Shown here: positions 19,989-29,347 of the stretch, one piece after another | Numbering within the stretch: the first letter of the stretch is position 1 | Layout: the number at the start of each line of letters is the position of its first letter | Assembly (NCBI GenBank): GCA_028045305.1 | Contig: JAOFTV010000001.1 | Location: 124,001 to 188,000 of the forward strand | DNA length: 64,000 nucleotides | Source: Opitutales bacterium | Lineage (GTDB): Bacteria; Verrucomicrobiota; Verrucomicrobiia; Opitutales; Seribacteraceae | Direction of reading: 5' to 3' | Position numbers and translations under genes: made by a program | The notes under the pieces: model-generated | Databases searched by the model: none | What the model saw: the letters and a program-made list of their open reading frames with translations, nothing else | Told to the model about the DNA's origin: nothing

Positions 19989-20786
19989 TTGAAAGAAATT
20001 GATTCTAACAGCAGGACAGAAAAACTTTCTTTATTTCGTCTTTTGCCCAACATTTTTACAACCATTGGAATGTGCTCCGGGCTAACCGGCATAAGGTATG
20101 CCTTGGAGGGTGAATGGAAGCTTGCTGTAGTTTGTATATTTGTAGCTGCCTTTTTTGATCTTATTGATGGTGTCACTGCTAGGGTGCTCAATGCATCGAC
20201 TAGATTTGGCGCTGAACTTGATAGCTTAGCAGACGCAATTAGTTTTGGTGTTACACCATCCCTAATATTGTTTTTGTGGTTAAGAGAAGATGCACTCGTT
20301 CAGTCTACATCTTATTTGTTCGGTTGGTATTGGATTCCTTTTTTATTCTACACATCTTGCTGTGTTCTTAGGCTAGCAAGATTCAATGTTGGTGCTAAAC
20401 AAAATAATGATGAGGCAGGAAAATTGAATTATTTCATTGGTGTACCTGCACCTGCAGCCGCTTTTCTTGCTTTACTGCCAATAGTATTTCAGTTCACTTT
20501 AGACCGTTTCAACATTGCGTTTTCCATTAGCCTTTTTCCTTATTTAATCTGTGTTTGGATAATGGTCATTAGCTTGTTGATGGTTTCTAGGTTGCCTACT
20601 CTATCATTAAAGAACTTGAAAATTACAGTTAGTAGATCGAGCGCCCTCATTCTAATGATATCCACCATTTTGTTGGTCGCTGTTTTTATCAAGGAAATGT
20701 GGCTAATCTTTTCAGTATTTAGTTCTCTTTACTGCATTTCTATTCCATTTGGTATAAAATACTTCAAGAGTAAAAAAGTCTCTTAG
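19989..20786 (+). CDS. pssA: CDP-diacylglycerol--serine O-phosphatidyltransferase
   Basis: The 265-residue membrane enzyme makes phosphatidylserine. The CDP-alcohol phosphotransferase signature D-G-x2-A-R-x8-G-x3-D-x3-D is complete in DGVTARVLNASTRFGAELDSLAD. About seven hydrophobic segments follow. The usual opening LPNIFTTIGMCSG is present. The start is a TTG at 19989; the ATG at 19981 is out of frame and an in-frame stop precedes the TTG. It converges on the TPR gene with only 2 bp between them. Confidence 0.93.
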   Translation: MKEIDSNSRTEKLSLFRLLPNIFTTIGMCSGLTGIRYALEGEWKLAVVCIFVAAFFDLIDGVTARVLNASTRFGAELDSLADAISFGVTPSLILFLWLREDALVQSTSYLFGWYWIPFLFYTSCCVLRLARFNVGAKQNNDEAGKLNYFIGVPAPAAAFLALLPIVFQFTLDRFNIAFSISLFPYLICVWIMVISLLMVSRLPTLSLKNLKITVSRSSALILMISTILLVAVFIKEMWLIFSVFSSLYCISIPFGIKYFKSKKVS

Positions 20787-20788
20787 TT

Positions 20789-21823
20789 TTAATAATTATC
20801 TTCGTACTCGTTGATTACTGAGTTGATCATTTTTAGGTCATACATGTATTTTTTTGCTAAGAGAAAATTGTTTTTTTTAATACTATTATCTATGTCAATT
20901 TTGTGTTTCTTTATAATATAAGAAGCAAGTTGAGTTATTTTATTATAACCATATTGGCACGGAATTCTCGCGGTAGCCAAATCGATAGCATAATAAATTT
21001 CAATGTGTGCGTCTTTTTTCCGATTAATGTCTGATGTAATTAAATTAAGCAAATGCTCATATTGCCCTGACCTATTAAAGCAACATGCAAAATACAATAT
21101 ACTTTCTCGAGAGATCGAGTGTTGAAGTTTCCTGTTTCTAATATCCCTGTAAAATTGGATCGCTTTTTCGTAATCTTTTATTTCAAATAAAAATTTTACG
21201 CATGTCTTAGTTTTGTTTTGATTAAGACCGGTCTTCTCAATGGTTTTCACTAGATTTATTCCCTTTTTGCGAATCTCGGTCATATTTTGAAGTCTGAGAA
21301 ACGGGAATTTGAAGGATTCAGTGTAGAGTTCCAAAAGCCGGACTAGGTAAAGTTCGTTTTTAGGCTCAAGTTTAATGGCTTCTTCAAGAAGAAAAACTCG
21401 TTTTGGGTGCAACTCCTCGCTAGTGAAAAACTCGGAAAGTTTATAGTAGTTTTTTGCCGAAGCAGAGTATTGAGATAAAAGCAATTCAAGATATTTTATG
21501 GCTTTATCATGTTCATTTAGCTTGCCGCAAATACTGACTGCAAGCTGAAGAGAGGAATCTGTGTCGGAGTTAAATTTTAAAGATTTTTGGATTTGAACCA
21601 AGGCGTCGTTCCACTTTTCCTGTGAATAGAACAGCTTAGCCATTAAATAAAAGAGTGTTTGGCTCTCCGCTCCAGTATCTATGGCCCTTGAAAGAATCTC
21701 ATATGCTTTTGAAAAATCCCTATTAGCTAGATGAATCTCAGCAAGCTTTTGGACAGAAGGCAAATGAGTTGGGTTGTGCTTGAGTGCAGTTTCTAAAAGT
21801 CTTTTCGGGTCTGGGAGTGGCAC
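20789..21823 (-). CDS. TPR-repeat protein, unknown function
   Basis: The 344-residue soluble protein begins MPLPDPKRLLETALKHNPTHLPSVQKLAEIHLANRD, which is a TPR helix pair. Several more TPR-like units follow to about residue 170 (AYEILSRAIDTG, ALVQIQKSLKFN, AIKYLELLLSQY, LLEEAIKLEPKN). The rest is predicted helical and more divergent, rich in Lys and Asn. No signal peptide is seen. It is the last gene of a minus-strand unit with the larger TPR protein and the adenylate cyclase, 15 bp after its neighbour. A scaffold role is likely but unproven. Confidence 0.78.
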   Translation of the reverse strand: MPLPDPKRLLETALKHNPTHLPSVQKLAEIHLANRDFSKAYEILSRAIDTGAESQTLFYLMAKLFYSQEKWNDALVQIQKSLKFNSDTDSSLQLAVSICGKLNEHDKAIKYLELLLSQYSASAKNYYKLSEFFTSEELHPKRVFLLEEAIKLEPKNELYLVRLLELYTESFKFPFLRLQNMTEIRKKGINLVKTIEKTGLNQNKTKTCVKFLFEIKDYEKAIQFYRDIRNRKLQHSISRESILYFACCFNRSGQYEHLLNLITSDINRKKDAHIEIYYAIDLATARIPCQYGYNKITQLASYIIKKHKIDIDNSIKKNNFLLAKKYMYDLKMINSVINEYEDNY

Positions 21824-21838
21824 AAATAGCTAGCGAGG

Positions 21839-23401
21839 TTACTTTTGAATTTTTTTCTTTCGAGATGAAGTGAGTTTTTGGGAAATTATTTTGGATGCCT
21901 TTTCATTCATAAGGATGACTGCAAGTTCATAATGTGCATCAGCGAAACGAGGATCTATCTTGATTGATTTCTCGAGAGCTTGGTAGGCCTCAAAAAACAT
22001 TTTTTTTGTAAAAAGTAGCTTTCCTAGTTCAAAGAGTGCAGTAGCCGATTTTGGATTAATTCTAATTGCTTGCCTGAAGTGGTCCTCTGCAGCCTTGTGG
22101 TCAGGCTTGTGGACGAGGCTTCCATCTTTAGTTACCTGAGCCCCGGAAGTTAAAAGTTTCCCAAAGTAATAGTGACAATCTTCAAAGTCAGGATCAATTT
22201 CTAGTGCGGTTTCGAGATTTCTAAATGCCTGATCAAATTCAGATGGATTGAGGGAACATAGTCTGCCTAGATTAAAGTAGGCATGAGCATAATTTTGATC
22301 CACTTCTGTGGCTTTTTGGAAATGAATTTTTGCTTCGCTGATATCACCATTTTTTTCCGAATGAGTCGCAAGTTCGAAGTAAGCTTTTGCAAAATCTGGG
22401 TTTAGTTCGAGTGCCTTGTAAAAGTGCTTCTTAGCGAGCGATGGGTCTTTATCATCTTTAAAAAGTAATGCTAAATAAAAATGTGTTTCGTCGTGATTGT
22501 TCTCGAGGGAAGATGCCTTATTTAAATGTTCCAAGGCTTGTTCCCTTTCCTGAAGCAGGAAAAAAATTCTTCCGCATCGAAAGTGGGCTAAGTAGTGATT
22601 TGCGTCATTTATGATGGCAATTTTATAATGTTCTAACGCTTTCTGGAGACCCTTTTCTTTTTCATAGATAAGTCCCAAAAGATAATGAGCTTTTGAATAC
22701 TTGGAATCATACTGAATCGCCTTTAAAAGATAAGACTTTGACTTCTTTATTGAGTTTTGAGAGAGGTAAATTTTCCCTAAATTATAGCAGGCCTTAGGGT
22801 GATCTGAAGAGAGTTCAAGTGCTATCTCAAAATGCTTGGTTGCAAGTGGGATATCTTTCTTGTCCACCAATGAACCTTCATTGTTGGTTGCAATTCCACC
22901 AAAGAGCAATTTCCCTAGATAATAATGTGAATCAATAAATTTTGGATTTATGTCAATGGAAGTCTCGTAATTTTTTCTGGCATCTTCAAAATCGTCAGGA
23001 TTTTTAAGAAGGGAGGCTTTAAAAAAATAAGCAGGTGCATAATTTTGATCGATCTCAGTTACTTTATCAAAATTATTTTTGGCCTCCTCAATATCACTAA
23101 GTTTTATTAACAACAGGCCGTAATGAAAGTATGCTTTAGCGTAATTGGGGTTTATTTCAAGGGCGTTAAGGTAGTGTTCTCTTGCGTCCTCAATTTGATC
23201 TAAATTGGCTAGTTCCATGGCAAGCTCGCATTCGGCCTCCGGGAATTCGCAATTGATTTCAACGGCTTTCTTAAAGCTTTCCACTGCTAAATCCGAGTTG
23301 TTTTCAGATTTGTGAAGAATGCCTAGTTGAAAATGGGCATCAGCAAGATCCGGATTTAGTAGAATAGCTTTTTCTAGAAGCTCTTTAGGTCTTGTTTTCA
23401 T
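21839..23401 (-). CDS. Large TPR-repeat protein with internal duplication
   Basis: The 520-residue protein is built almost wholly of tetratricopeptide repeats, about fourteen, of the form A-x-F-x-LG-x-L and A-x-x-x-F-x-x-A-x-x-I-x-P. Two repeats share an unusual insert, GGIATNNEGSLVDKKD (about residues 168-183) and SGAQVTKDGSLVHKPD (about 421-436), and the surrounding repeats also match, so part of the gene arose by duplication. No signal peptide or enzyme domain is seen. The C-terminal end is basic (SSRKKKIQK). It sits 18 bp downstream of the adenylate cyclase gene. Confidence 0.85.
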   Translation of the reverse strand: MKTRPKELLEKAILLNPDLADAHFQLGILHKSENNSDLAVESFKKAVEINCEFPEAECELAMELANLDQIEDAREHYLNALEINPNYAKAYFHYGLLLIKLSDIEEAKNNFDKVTEIDQNYAPAYFFKASLLKNPDDFEDARKNYETSIDINPKFIDSHYYLGKLLFGGIATNNEGSLVDKKDIPLATKHFEIALELSSDHPKACYNLGKIYLSQNSIKKSKSYLLKAIQYDSKYSKAHYLLGLIYEKEKGLQKALEHYKIAIINDANHYLAHFRCGRIFFLLQEREQALEHLNKASSLENNHDETHFYLALLFKDDKDPSLAKKHFYKALELNPDFAKAYFELATHSEKNGDISEAKIHFQKATEVDQNYAHAYFNLGRLCSLNPSEFDQAFRNLETALEIDPDFEDCHYYFGKLLTSGAQVTKDGSLVHKPDHKAAEDHFRQAIRINPKSATALFELGKLLFTKKMFFEAYQALEKSIKIDPRFADAHYELAVILMNEKASKIISQKLTSSRKKKIQK

Positions 23402-23419
23402 TTAATAGCAGAAGAAGCG

Positions 23420-25684
23420 TTATTTTGATGTCATAACCCATACACCATCCCAGTCTCCTTTGGGAGGATTCTTCTTCAAGTGAGCACACCTATCCAAATA
23501 TAGTTTCGCTGCTTTGTCATTTGGATTAATTTTTTCAACATTTTTAAAAAGCTTGATGGCTTGGTCCCAGTTACCGTTATTCCATGCACGATACCCATCG
23601 TTGAAGTGACCCAAAGCTTCAACCATGTTCGGGTAAGATTCATCATCGTGGAAGTCGAGAACTTCGTGGACTCCAACGGGTTCGGTTTTACCTTTAACAA
23701 TAACATAGTCAACTTGGCGGGTTCGGTAAGTTGCTTTGACTGCTTTGTGCGTAAATTCGCTTATAAGTATATGGGCTCCGTATTGTTTACATGCACTTTC
23801 AATTCTTGCCGCTAGGTTAACTCCGTCACCGATCACAGTATAGTCCATTCGCTTGGGTGACCCAATGTTTCCTGAAACAACAGAATCGGTATTAACCCCC
23901 ATCCCGTGATCAATAGGTAACTTGCCTTCTGCCGCTCTCTTGTCGTTTAAAACTTTGAGGTCGGTCATCATGCGAATGGCAGCACGGACTGCTCGATCAG
24001 GATCATCCTCGTGGGGTACTGGTGTGCCAAAAATACACATCATGGCATCACCTATGAACTTGTCGAGCATCCCACCTTCATCAGTTATACAATCAACCAT
24101 TATAGTGAAGTATTCGTTTAAAAGTTTGACCGTCCCCTGTGCGCCGAGTTCTTCGGTAATGGTTGTAAAACTGCGAACATCGGAAAACAAAACGGATGCT
24201 ACACTTTGTTTCCCTCCCATGACATCATCGCTTTCTCCTGCGTTCATTAATTGATCTGCAAGTTCTGGATCCATGTATCTTGACATGGTAGACTTCATTC
24301 TCTTTTCGGAGCTAATATCCTCGATCATTATCATAGACCCCAAGCTTTCTTGTTTTTGACCAAGTAGGGGGGTTAGAGAAATATTCACGGATAATTTTTC
24401 ACCCTCCACCACGAGTGAAGTATCTAAAAACTCTTCCTGCTCTTCAACGGATTCCAACTTTGAAGTTAGCCAGTTATTATCCTTATCAAGTTTGTCGAAT
24501 AAAGATGTTTCTAAAATATCGTCTATCGAAGAAACTCGCAAAATTTTTAGACCCGATGGATTGCATGTTTTCACTAACTTGTTTTCATCAATGGTAAGCA
24601 CAGCATCGTGCATGCTGGAAAGAATGCTTTCGGAATAATTTTTTTGATTCTGTACATCATCAAAAAGCTTGGCGTTTTCAATTCCCATGGAAATTTGTGA
24701 AGTGAACGCTGCGAGTCGTTTCTCGTCTTCTTCGTTGAATGAACCGCCTCGCTTATTCAATACTTGGCTTACTCCAATGGTTTTGCCCTCTTTGTTGAAG
24801 ACCGGCATGCAAAGAATAGACCTTGTGAAAAAGCCAGTTTGTTTATCAAAACTTGGATTGAAGCGTAAATCCGCATAGGCGTGTGGTATATTGACCGATT
24901 TTGCGGAGGTGAAGACAGTACCTGCAATTCCAAGGTGATTGGGAAATCGAATCACAGATTTTTCGTCTAATCCTTCACCTACCTCTGTGTATAGCTCGTT
25001 TGTTTTATCATCATTAATGAAGAGGGTGGCTCGCTCGCAATCAAGCATCGTTGAAATTGTAGAAATTATCTTTTGTAATAAAGGAGTCAGTTCTAGTTCA
25101 GAGGAAACTTGAGAGACGACATCCAAAAACTCCAATTCCTGCTTTCGTGCAGCTTCAACTTGTTCAACGATAATGTTACCCTGTATGGCAATAGCCGCTT
25201 GCTCGGTCATTGCCTGAAGGAGTTCTAAATCGTCTTCTAAAAATTCACCATCAACCTTGTTTAAAATTTGAGAAACCCCAATTTTTTCTCCGGAAACTGT
25301 ACGAAGGGGGGCACACAGGATACTTTTCGTTCTGAAACCCGTCCGAACATCCACCGCTTTATTAAACCTATCATCCTTGTATGCGTCATGAATGATTGTA
25401 CCCTCGTTACGAGAAAATACCCATCCAGCAACCCCTTTGTTGTTGAGGATGCGAATTTCTCTTCGAAAATTACCTTGAGCAATTCGAGAATAAAGCTCCC
25501 CCGTCGAAGGGTCGTTTAAAAAGATGGTGCCGCGCTCAGCACCAATGGTTCCAGTTGTTATTTTAACAAGCGTTTCAAGGGCTTCATCCAAACTTTTTGT
25601 TTTAGCTAAGTCGGTCGTGACTTGGAGTAGCATCTCGGAAAAACGAGATGTGCGCTTTTTTTCGGGTTCCTTTTTATTTTCCAT
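23420..25684 (-). CDS. Class III adenylate cyclase with two GAF domains and a PAS domain
   Basis: From the ATG at 25684 the protein has 754 residues. GAF domains span about 34-172 and 195-340, a PAS domain about 350-465, the class III cyclase domain about 492-640, and a TPR-like end about 684-735. Catalytic residues are complete: metal Asp502 (FSDVRSF) and Asp546 (GDAMM), base-selecting Lys542 and Asp614, and Asn623 and Arg627 (NLAARIE). The Lys/Asp pair points to ATP, hence cAMP. It starts inside the last codons of the coiled-coil gene (11-bp overlap). The upstream ATG at 25714 would overlap that gene more. Confidence 0.92.
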   Translation of the reverse strand: MENKKEPEKKRTSRFSEMLLQVTTDLAKTKSLDEALETLVKITTGTIGAERGTIFLNDPSTGELYSRIAQGNFRREIRILNNKGVAGWVFSRNEGTIIHDAYKDDRFNKAVDVRTGFRTKSILCAPLRTVSGEKIGVSQILNKVDGEFLEDDLELLQAMTEQAAIAIQGNIIVEQVEAARKQELEFLDVVSQVSSELELTPLLQKIISTISTMLDCERATLFINDDKTNELYTEVGEGLDEKSVIRFPNHLGIAGTVFTSAKSVNIPHAYADLRFNPSFDKQTGFFTRSILCMPVFNKEGKTIGVSQVLNKRGGSFNEEDEKRLAAFTSQISMGIENAKLFDDVQNQKNYSESILSSMHDAVLTIDENKLVKTCNPSGLKILRVSSIDDILETSLFDKLDKDNNWLTSKLESVEEQEEFLDTSLVVEGEKLSVNISLTPLLGQKQESLGSMIMIEDISSEKRMKSTMSRYMDPELADQLMNAGESDDVMGGKQSVASVLFSDVRSFTTITEELGAQGTVKLLNEYFTIMVDCITDEGGMLDKFIGDAMMCIFGTPVPHEDDPDRAVRAAIRMMTDLKVLNDKRAAEGKLPIDHGMGVNTDSVVSGNIGSPKRMDYTVIGDGVNLAARIESACKQYGAHILISEFTHKAVKATYRTRQVDYVIVKGKTEPVGVHEVLDFHDDESYPNMVEALGHFNDGYRAWNNGNWDQAIKLFKNVEKINPNDKAAKLYLDRCAHLKKNPPKGDWDGVWVMTSK

Positions 25685-28052
25685 TTGAATTTTCGAGTTC
25701 TGAGCGTAGCTCAATGATAGTTTTCTGTAATTCCTTAAGATCGGCAGTTTTAAGTTGCTCTGCCTTTTTAAATTTTTCTTGAAGAGTATGGGTTTGATGA
25801 TCTATTTCAGCTCGTAGACTGGAAACCATGCGTTTAAAGTGAACAATTTCTTGGTTTTTCGTAGCTTCGGAAGCTTGAACCTCTTGTTGTTTATCTAAAT
25901 TTGCTCTATCCAATTGTTGTCGTAAGTTGTTGATACTTTCGCGGAGATGCTTTACCTCCATTTCTCCTGATTGAAGTCCTCTCTGCAATATTTCTTCGGT
26001 TTTGTTTTTTTCAAGATCCAAGCGATTGCGAAGAGAATTAACGGAGTTTTTTAATTGTTTGTTTTCTGTAAAATATTTGGATACCTCGCTGTTCACTTTG
26101 TCCTGATTTTCAAAAGAAAGGCTTTCAATTTCTTGTCGCAATTCTAGGATGACTAATTGCATTGACCTAATTTCGGCTTCTTTGTTTTTGGCTAAATTTT
26201 GTAGTTCGTCCGCCTGCTTAATGGAATGATCATCAATGCACTTTCTTAGCTCGGAAATGATGCCTTTTAACTGAGTAATTTCATGTAAGGAATCTCCCTT
26301 TGCTTTTTGAACTCTATCTTCTGCTAAAATATGTGCTTGATCGAGGTCTTGTCTTAATTGCTCAATCGTTTGTTTAAATGAATGGATTTCCATCTCCTTG
26401 GCAGCGGATATCTTTTGAACTTTTTCATCTCCAGCAACTTGAGCGTTTTCAAATTTAAGCCTAAGGGAAGAGACATTTTCTTTAAGGGCATTGATTTCTG
26501 CCTGGTTGGAACTTCGAGCTTTAGCCACAGCTTTTTCTTCGTTGATGGAAGCTTCTTCAACTTGGTTCCTTAATTGTTCTACTAAATTTTTGAGAGATTG
26601 CATCCCAGACTCATTTGTTGAGCGTACACGTTGGACTTCAGATTGCATTCGGTCTCTTTCGCGATCTAAATTTTCACGCATCCTCTTCAATGAATCCTTG
26701 AGGGTTAAAATTTCCTGTTGTGCATTGGAGGTAGCTACTTGAATTGCAGATTCTTTTTCTATTCCAGCCTGCTCTAATTCATCTCTCAAATTGGCAACCA
26801 AATCCTGCAAAGACTTTCTTTCGGCTGAAAGTCTCTGCTGCATTTTTTGCAATGCATCATCTTTCCTTAATTCGGCGTCCTCCATTTTTTTCCTTAAAGA
26901 CGACAATGATTCTTTGAGTTGAATTATTTCTGCAGTAAAGGAGGATTTCACCTTTTGCATTTCTTGGGACTTGAGGATTTCTGCACCTTCTAATTCATCC
27001 CTTAATTGAGAGATCGTTGATTTTAGTGAATTGATTTCATTGTTTTTAATGACAGAAAGTTTTTGCAGAGAGTCTTGCTCCCTTGATTTTGCGAGATCCA
27101 GGTTAGCCCTTGCAAGGCCCAAGGATTTTTTATGTTGCCGTATCTCACTGTTTAAAATTCGAGTGGCTGTTTGGACTGCTTCTTGTTTGAGCCCTTCAAA
27201 AGAATCTATTTCATCACGAAGCATGGTAATGACTGATTTAAGGGAGGTTGATTTTTGTTCTTCTGCTCGCAATAACTTTTGAATTTTGTCATCTGCCCTT
27301 GTTCTTATCCGTTCTAAGTTTTCTCTGCTTACGCTTAGAGCATCTTTGAGGGAAGTAAGTTCCTTTTGCTTTTCAGAAACGGCAGATTGGATTGCAGTAG
27401 CTTTTTGGTTTTCCGACTCTTCAAGTTTATTTCTTAAACCTAAAAGTGTTTTTTGTAAGCTATCGACTTCATTTCGGTTAATCACAGCTGCTCTTTGTAA
27501 AGAATCTGCCTGTTTATCTTTAAAGACTTCCAAATTTTCTCTTTGTTTTGAACAAAGCTTTTTGAGTTCCGCGATTTCTTCTAGGTATTCTTTCCTTACA
27601 TTTTGAGCAAACTGTTCCTTTTCAGCGTCTTTTTGATCAAGATCCATTCGCAAGCTGATCATGCCTGATTTAAGATCTGAAATTTCGCGATTGGACAAAG
27701 ACAACTTTTTTTGCATTTGTTCTTCTGCTTTGGAATTTGAGCCCTCAAGTTCATTTCTTAATTTGTTTACCAAAGTTTTGAGATTTTGAGTCTCTTGATT
27801 GTGAACTCGATTGCGTTGTTGAACTAGACTTGCTGATGCTGCCTGATGACTTTCAATTTCTAGACGCAAGGATGCAACAGTTTCCCGAAGTCCTGATATT
27901 TCCTTTTGAGATTCTGCAGATTTGGACTGAAGCACATCTTCGTGGTCAAGCGAAAGTTGCTCGAGTTCTGATCTAACAGCAACAATAGTTTGCTTGAGGA
28001 AAGAATTCTCTTTTTCGAGAAGTTCCGTCTCTAGAAGGGGTGATGGAGACAT
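25674..28052 (-). CDS. Long coiled-coil protein made of exact 36-residue repeats
   Basis: From the ATG at 28052 (MSPSPLLETELLEK) the protein has 792 residues: 14 leading residues, 21 full repeats of exactly 36 residues and a partial 22-residue repeat. Each unit runs approximately E-I-x-x-L-K-x-x-I-x-x-L-R-x-E-L-E, then a basic and Gln-rich half. There is no break or indel in register. No signal peptide or membrane segment is seen. An ATG at 28229 would add 59 non-repetitive residues and run into the divergent lipoprotein gene, so it was not chosen. The cyclase gene overlaps its 3' end, which suggests a joint role. Confidence 0.82.
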   Translation of the reverse strand: MSPSPLLETELLEKENSFLKQTIVAVRSELEQLSLDHEDVLQSKSAESQKEISGLRETVASLRLEIESHQAASASLVQQRNRVHNQETQNLKTLVNKLRNELEGSNSKAEEQMQKKLSLSNREISDLKSGMISLRMDLDQKDAEKEQFAQNVRKEYLEEIAELKKLCSKQRENLEVFKDKQADSLQRAAVINRNEVDSLQKTLLGLRNKLEESENQKATAIQSAVSEKQKELTSLKDALSVSRENLERIRTRADDKIQKLLRAEEQKSTSLKSVITMLRDEIDSFEGLKQEAVQTATRILNSEIRQHKKSLGLARANLDLAKSREQDSLQKLSVIKNNEINSLKSTISQLRDELEGAEILKSQEMQKVKSSFTAEIIQLKESLSSLRKKMEDAELRKDDALQKMQQRLSAERKSLQDLVANLRDELEQAGIEKESAIQVATSNAQQEILTLKDSLKRMRENLDRERDRMQSEVQRVRSTNESGMQSLKNLVEQLRNQVEEASINEEKAVAKARSSNQAEINALKENVSSLRLKFENAQVAGDEKVQKISAAKEMEIHSFKQTIEQLRQDLDQAHILAEDRVQKAKGDSLHEITQLKGIISELRKCIDDHSIKQADELQNLAKNKEAEIRSMQLVILELRQEIESLSFENQDKVNSEVSKYFTENKQLKNSVNSLRNRLDLEKNKTEEILQRGLQSGEMEVKHLRESINNLRQQLDRANLDKQQEVQASEATKNQEIVHFKRMVSSLRAEIDHQTHTLQEKFKKAEQLKTADLKELQKTIIELRSELENSNGK
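25677..28010 (-). repeat. Tandem 108-bp (36-residue) coding repeats, 21 and two-thirds copies
   Basis: The repeats begin at residue 15 of the coiled-coil protein and stay in phase to its last residue. Full copies span 25743-28010. The copies are diverged at DNA level but identical in length. Unit openings include EISGLR, ETQNLK, EISDLK, EIAELK, EVDSLQ, EINSLK, EIIQLK, EILTLK, EINALK, EIHSFK, EITQLK, EVKHLR and EIVHFK. Confidence 0.9.
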
Positions 28053-28152
28053 AGAATTACAATTAGCATAAAATGAGATAATTTGTAAATTAAGAAGATT
28101 CCCCTGAAATTCGTTTGTAGATAATTCAAAATTGTGCAGAACATTAAAGAGT

Positions 28153-29289
28153 ATGCGAAATTTGCTATTACTAGCTCCTTTAATTTTTGCGGCACTTCTG
28201 AGTTGCACTGAAAAGTCCGAGCAGAGCACAATCCCTGTATCATCGGAAATAGCTAATGTAGATTTACTGGACTTTGTGGGATCAGAGAAGGGGGGGGCAA
28301 GCGGGGAAGACCTTTCTGCTTTTTTTACAAATTCCAGCGAAGTGACTGCAGAAGATGCAGATGACGGAGCAGTCCATACCGAAAAAGAAATTCAAGATAA
28401 ATCGTTTGATGGTCCACTGGTTAGCCATGAATCAACAGATTTTATTGCCACTCAATCAAATTATTCATTAGTTGCCGGGAAGTTGCCACCTAAAGAATTT
28501 AGTAATTCTAAAGACGAGGCCATCAAATCTGTTTCAAAATTAAACCAAGAACTGCTTGCAGAGATACATCGATTAAAAAACGCTTCGGCCAGTCAATTAA
28601 ATTCTCTCTCAACAAATGCAAAAAGTAGCGAGGACGAACTTCAGTCGATCAAAGCTAAGCTAATAAAAAAAACGGATGAGATTAACGACCTGAAAGCCAA
28701 AAACTTTAAACTTGAAGAGCGCATTCTAAGGTTAGAAAGCAATCCAATGAAGTTTTCCCTCAATGAGCCAATCGAAAACCGCATAAAATCTGTAACGCCC
28801 ATCAGTACTGATGATATAGAGCAGCAACCTAAAAACCCTGACATGAAATTGTCATGTAGCTTGGATTTTGATGCTGTCGTTACTTTACAAAGCGGCAAAA
28901 ATCGTGAAGCTTTATACACCGAATTTTTTCTCATTGATGATTCCCTTTTTGATCTTTTAAGTGGTGAATTAGATATTTCTGTTTTTTCGGGAATCTCTTC
29001 GTACGATGAACTCTGGGCGAAGTCCCGTAACAATCCTTACAAGTTCCCTAGTATTTACAAAAGAATCCGTAATTTACTTTTAAGCAAAGTATCTTCCAAC
29101 CTAGGACACCGTACGAGAACCGATTTGAATGGGTTTGGTCAGTTTGAAGATGTTCAGCCCGGTCTCTATTTTCTTATCGGTACTGCATCTCTTGGAACGA
29201 TTGGAGTGACTTGGAATGTTCCGGTTTATTTACGCATTGGGTCAAACAAAACCTCGCTCACTTTATCTAATGCATCATGGCGTGAATAA
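28153..29289 (+). CDS. Lipoprotein with coiled-coil segment, unknown function
   Basis: From the ATG at 28153 the 378-residue protein starts MRNLLLLAPLIFAALLSC, with a lipobox LLSC and the lipidated Cys18. Acidic spacer sequence follows, then a coiled coil of about residues 125-205 (KLNQELLAEIHRLKNAS onward), then a globular C-terminal domain with DLNGFGQFEDVQPGLYFLIG. The latter resembles surface domains rather than an enzyme. The region between it and the divergent coiled-coil gene is 100 bp and should hold both promoters. I do not recognise the family. Confidence 0.78.
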   Translation: MRNLLLLAPLIFAALLSCTEKSEQSTIPVSSEIANVDLLDFVGSEKGGASGEDLSAFFTNSSEVTAEDADDGAVHTEKEIQDKSFDGPLVSHESTDFIATQSNYSLVAGKLPPKEFSNSKDEAIKSVSKLNQELLAEIHRLKNASASQLNSLSTNAKSSEDELQSIKAKLIKKTDEINDLKAKNFKLEERILRLESNPMKFSLNEPIENRIKSVTPISTDDIEQQPKNPDMKLSCSLDFDAVVTLQSGKNREALYTEFFLIDDSLFDLLSGELDISVFSGISSYDELWAKSRNNPYKFPSIYKRIRNLLLSKVSSNLGHRTRTDLNGFGQFEDVQPGLYFLIGTASLGTIGVTWNVPVYLRIGSNKTSLTLSNASWRE

Positions 29290-29347
29290 GAATTAGCTTT
29301 ACGAGTATTCCATCCACACTATCTAATACTACTATTAAATCTTTATT

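Noticed and set aside
27031..27606. Plus-strand open frames opposite the coiled-coil gene
   Set aside because: They mirror the repeats on the minus strand, show no family features and lack independent support.
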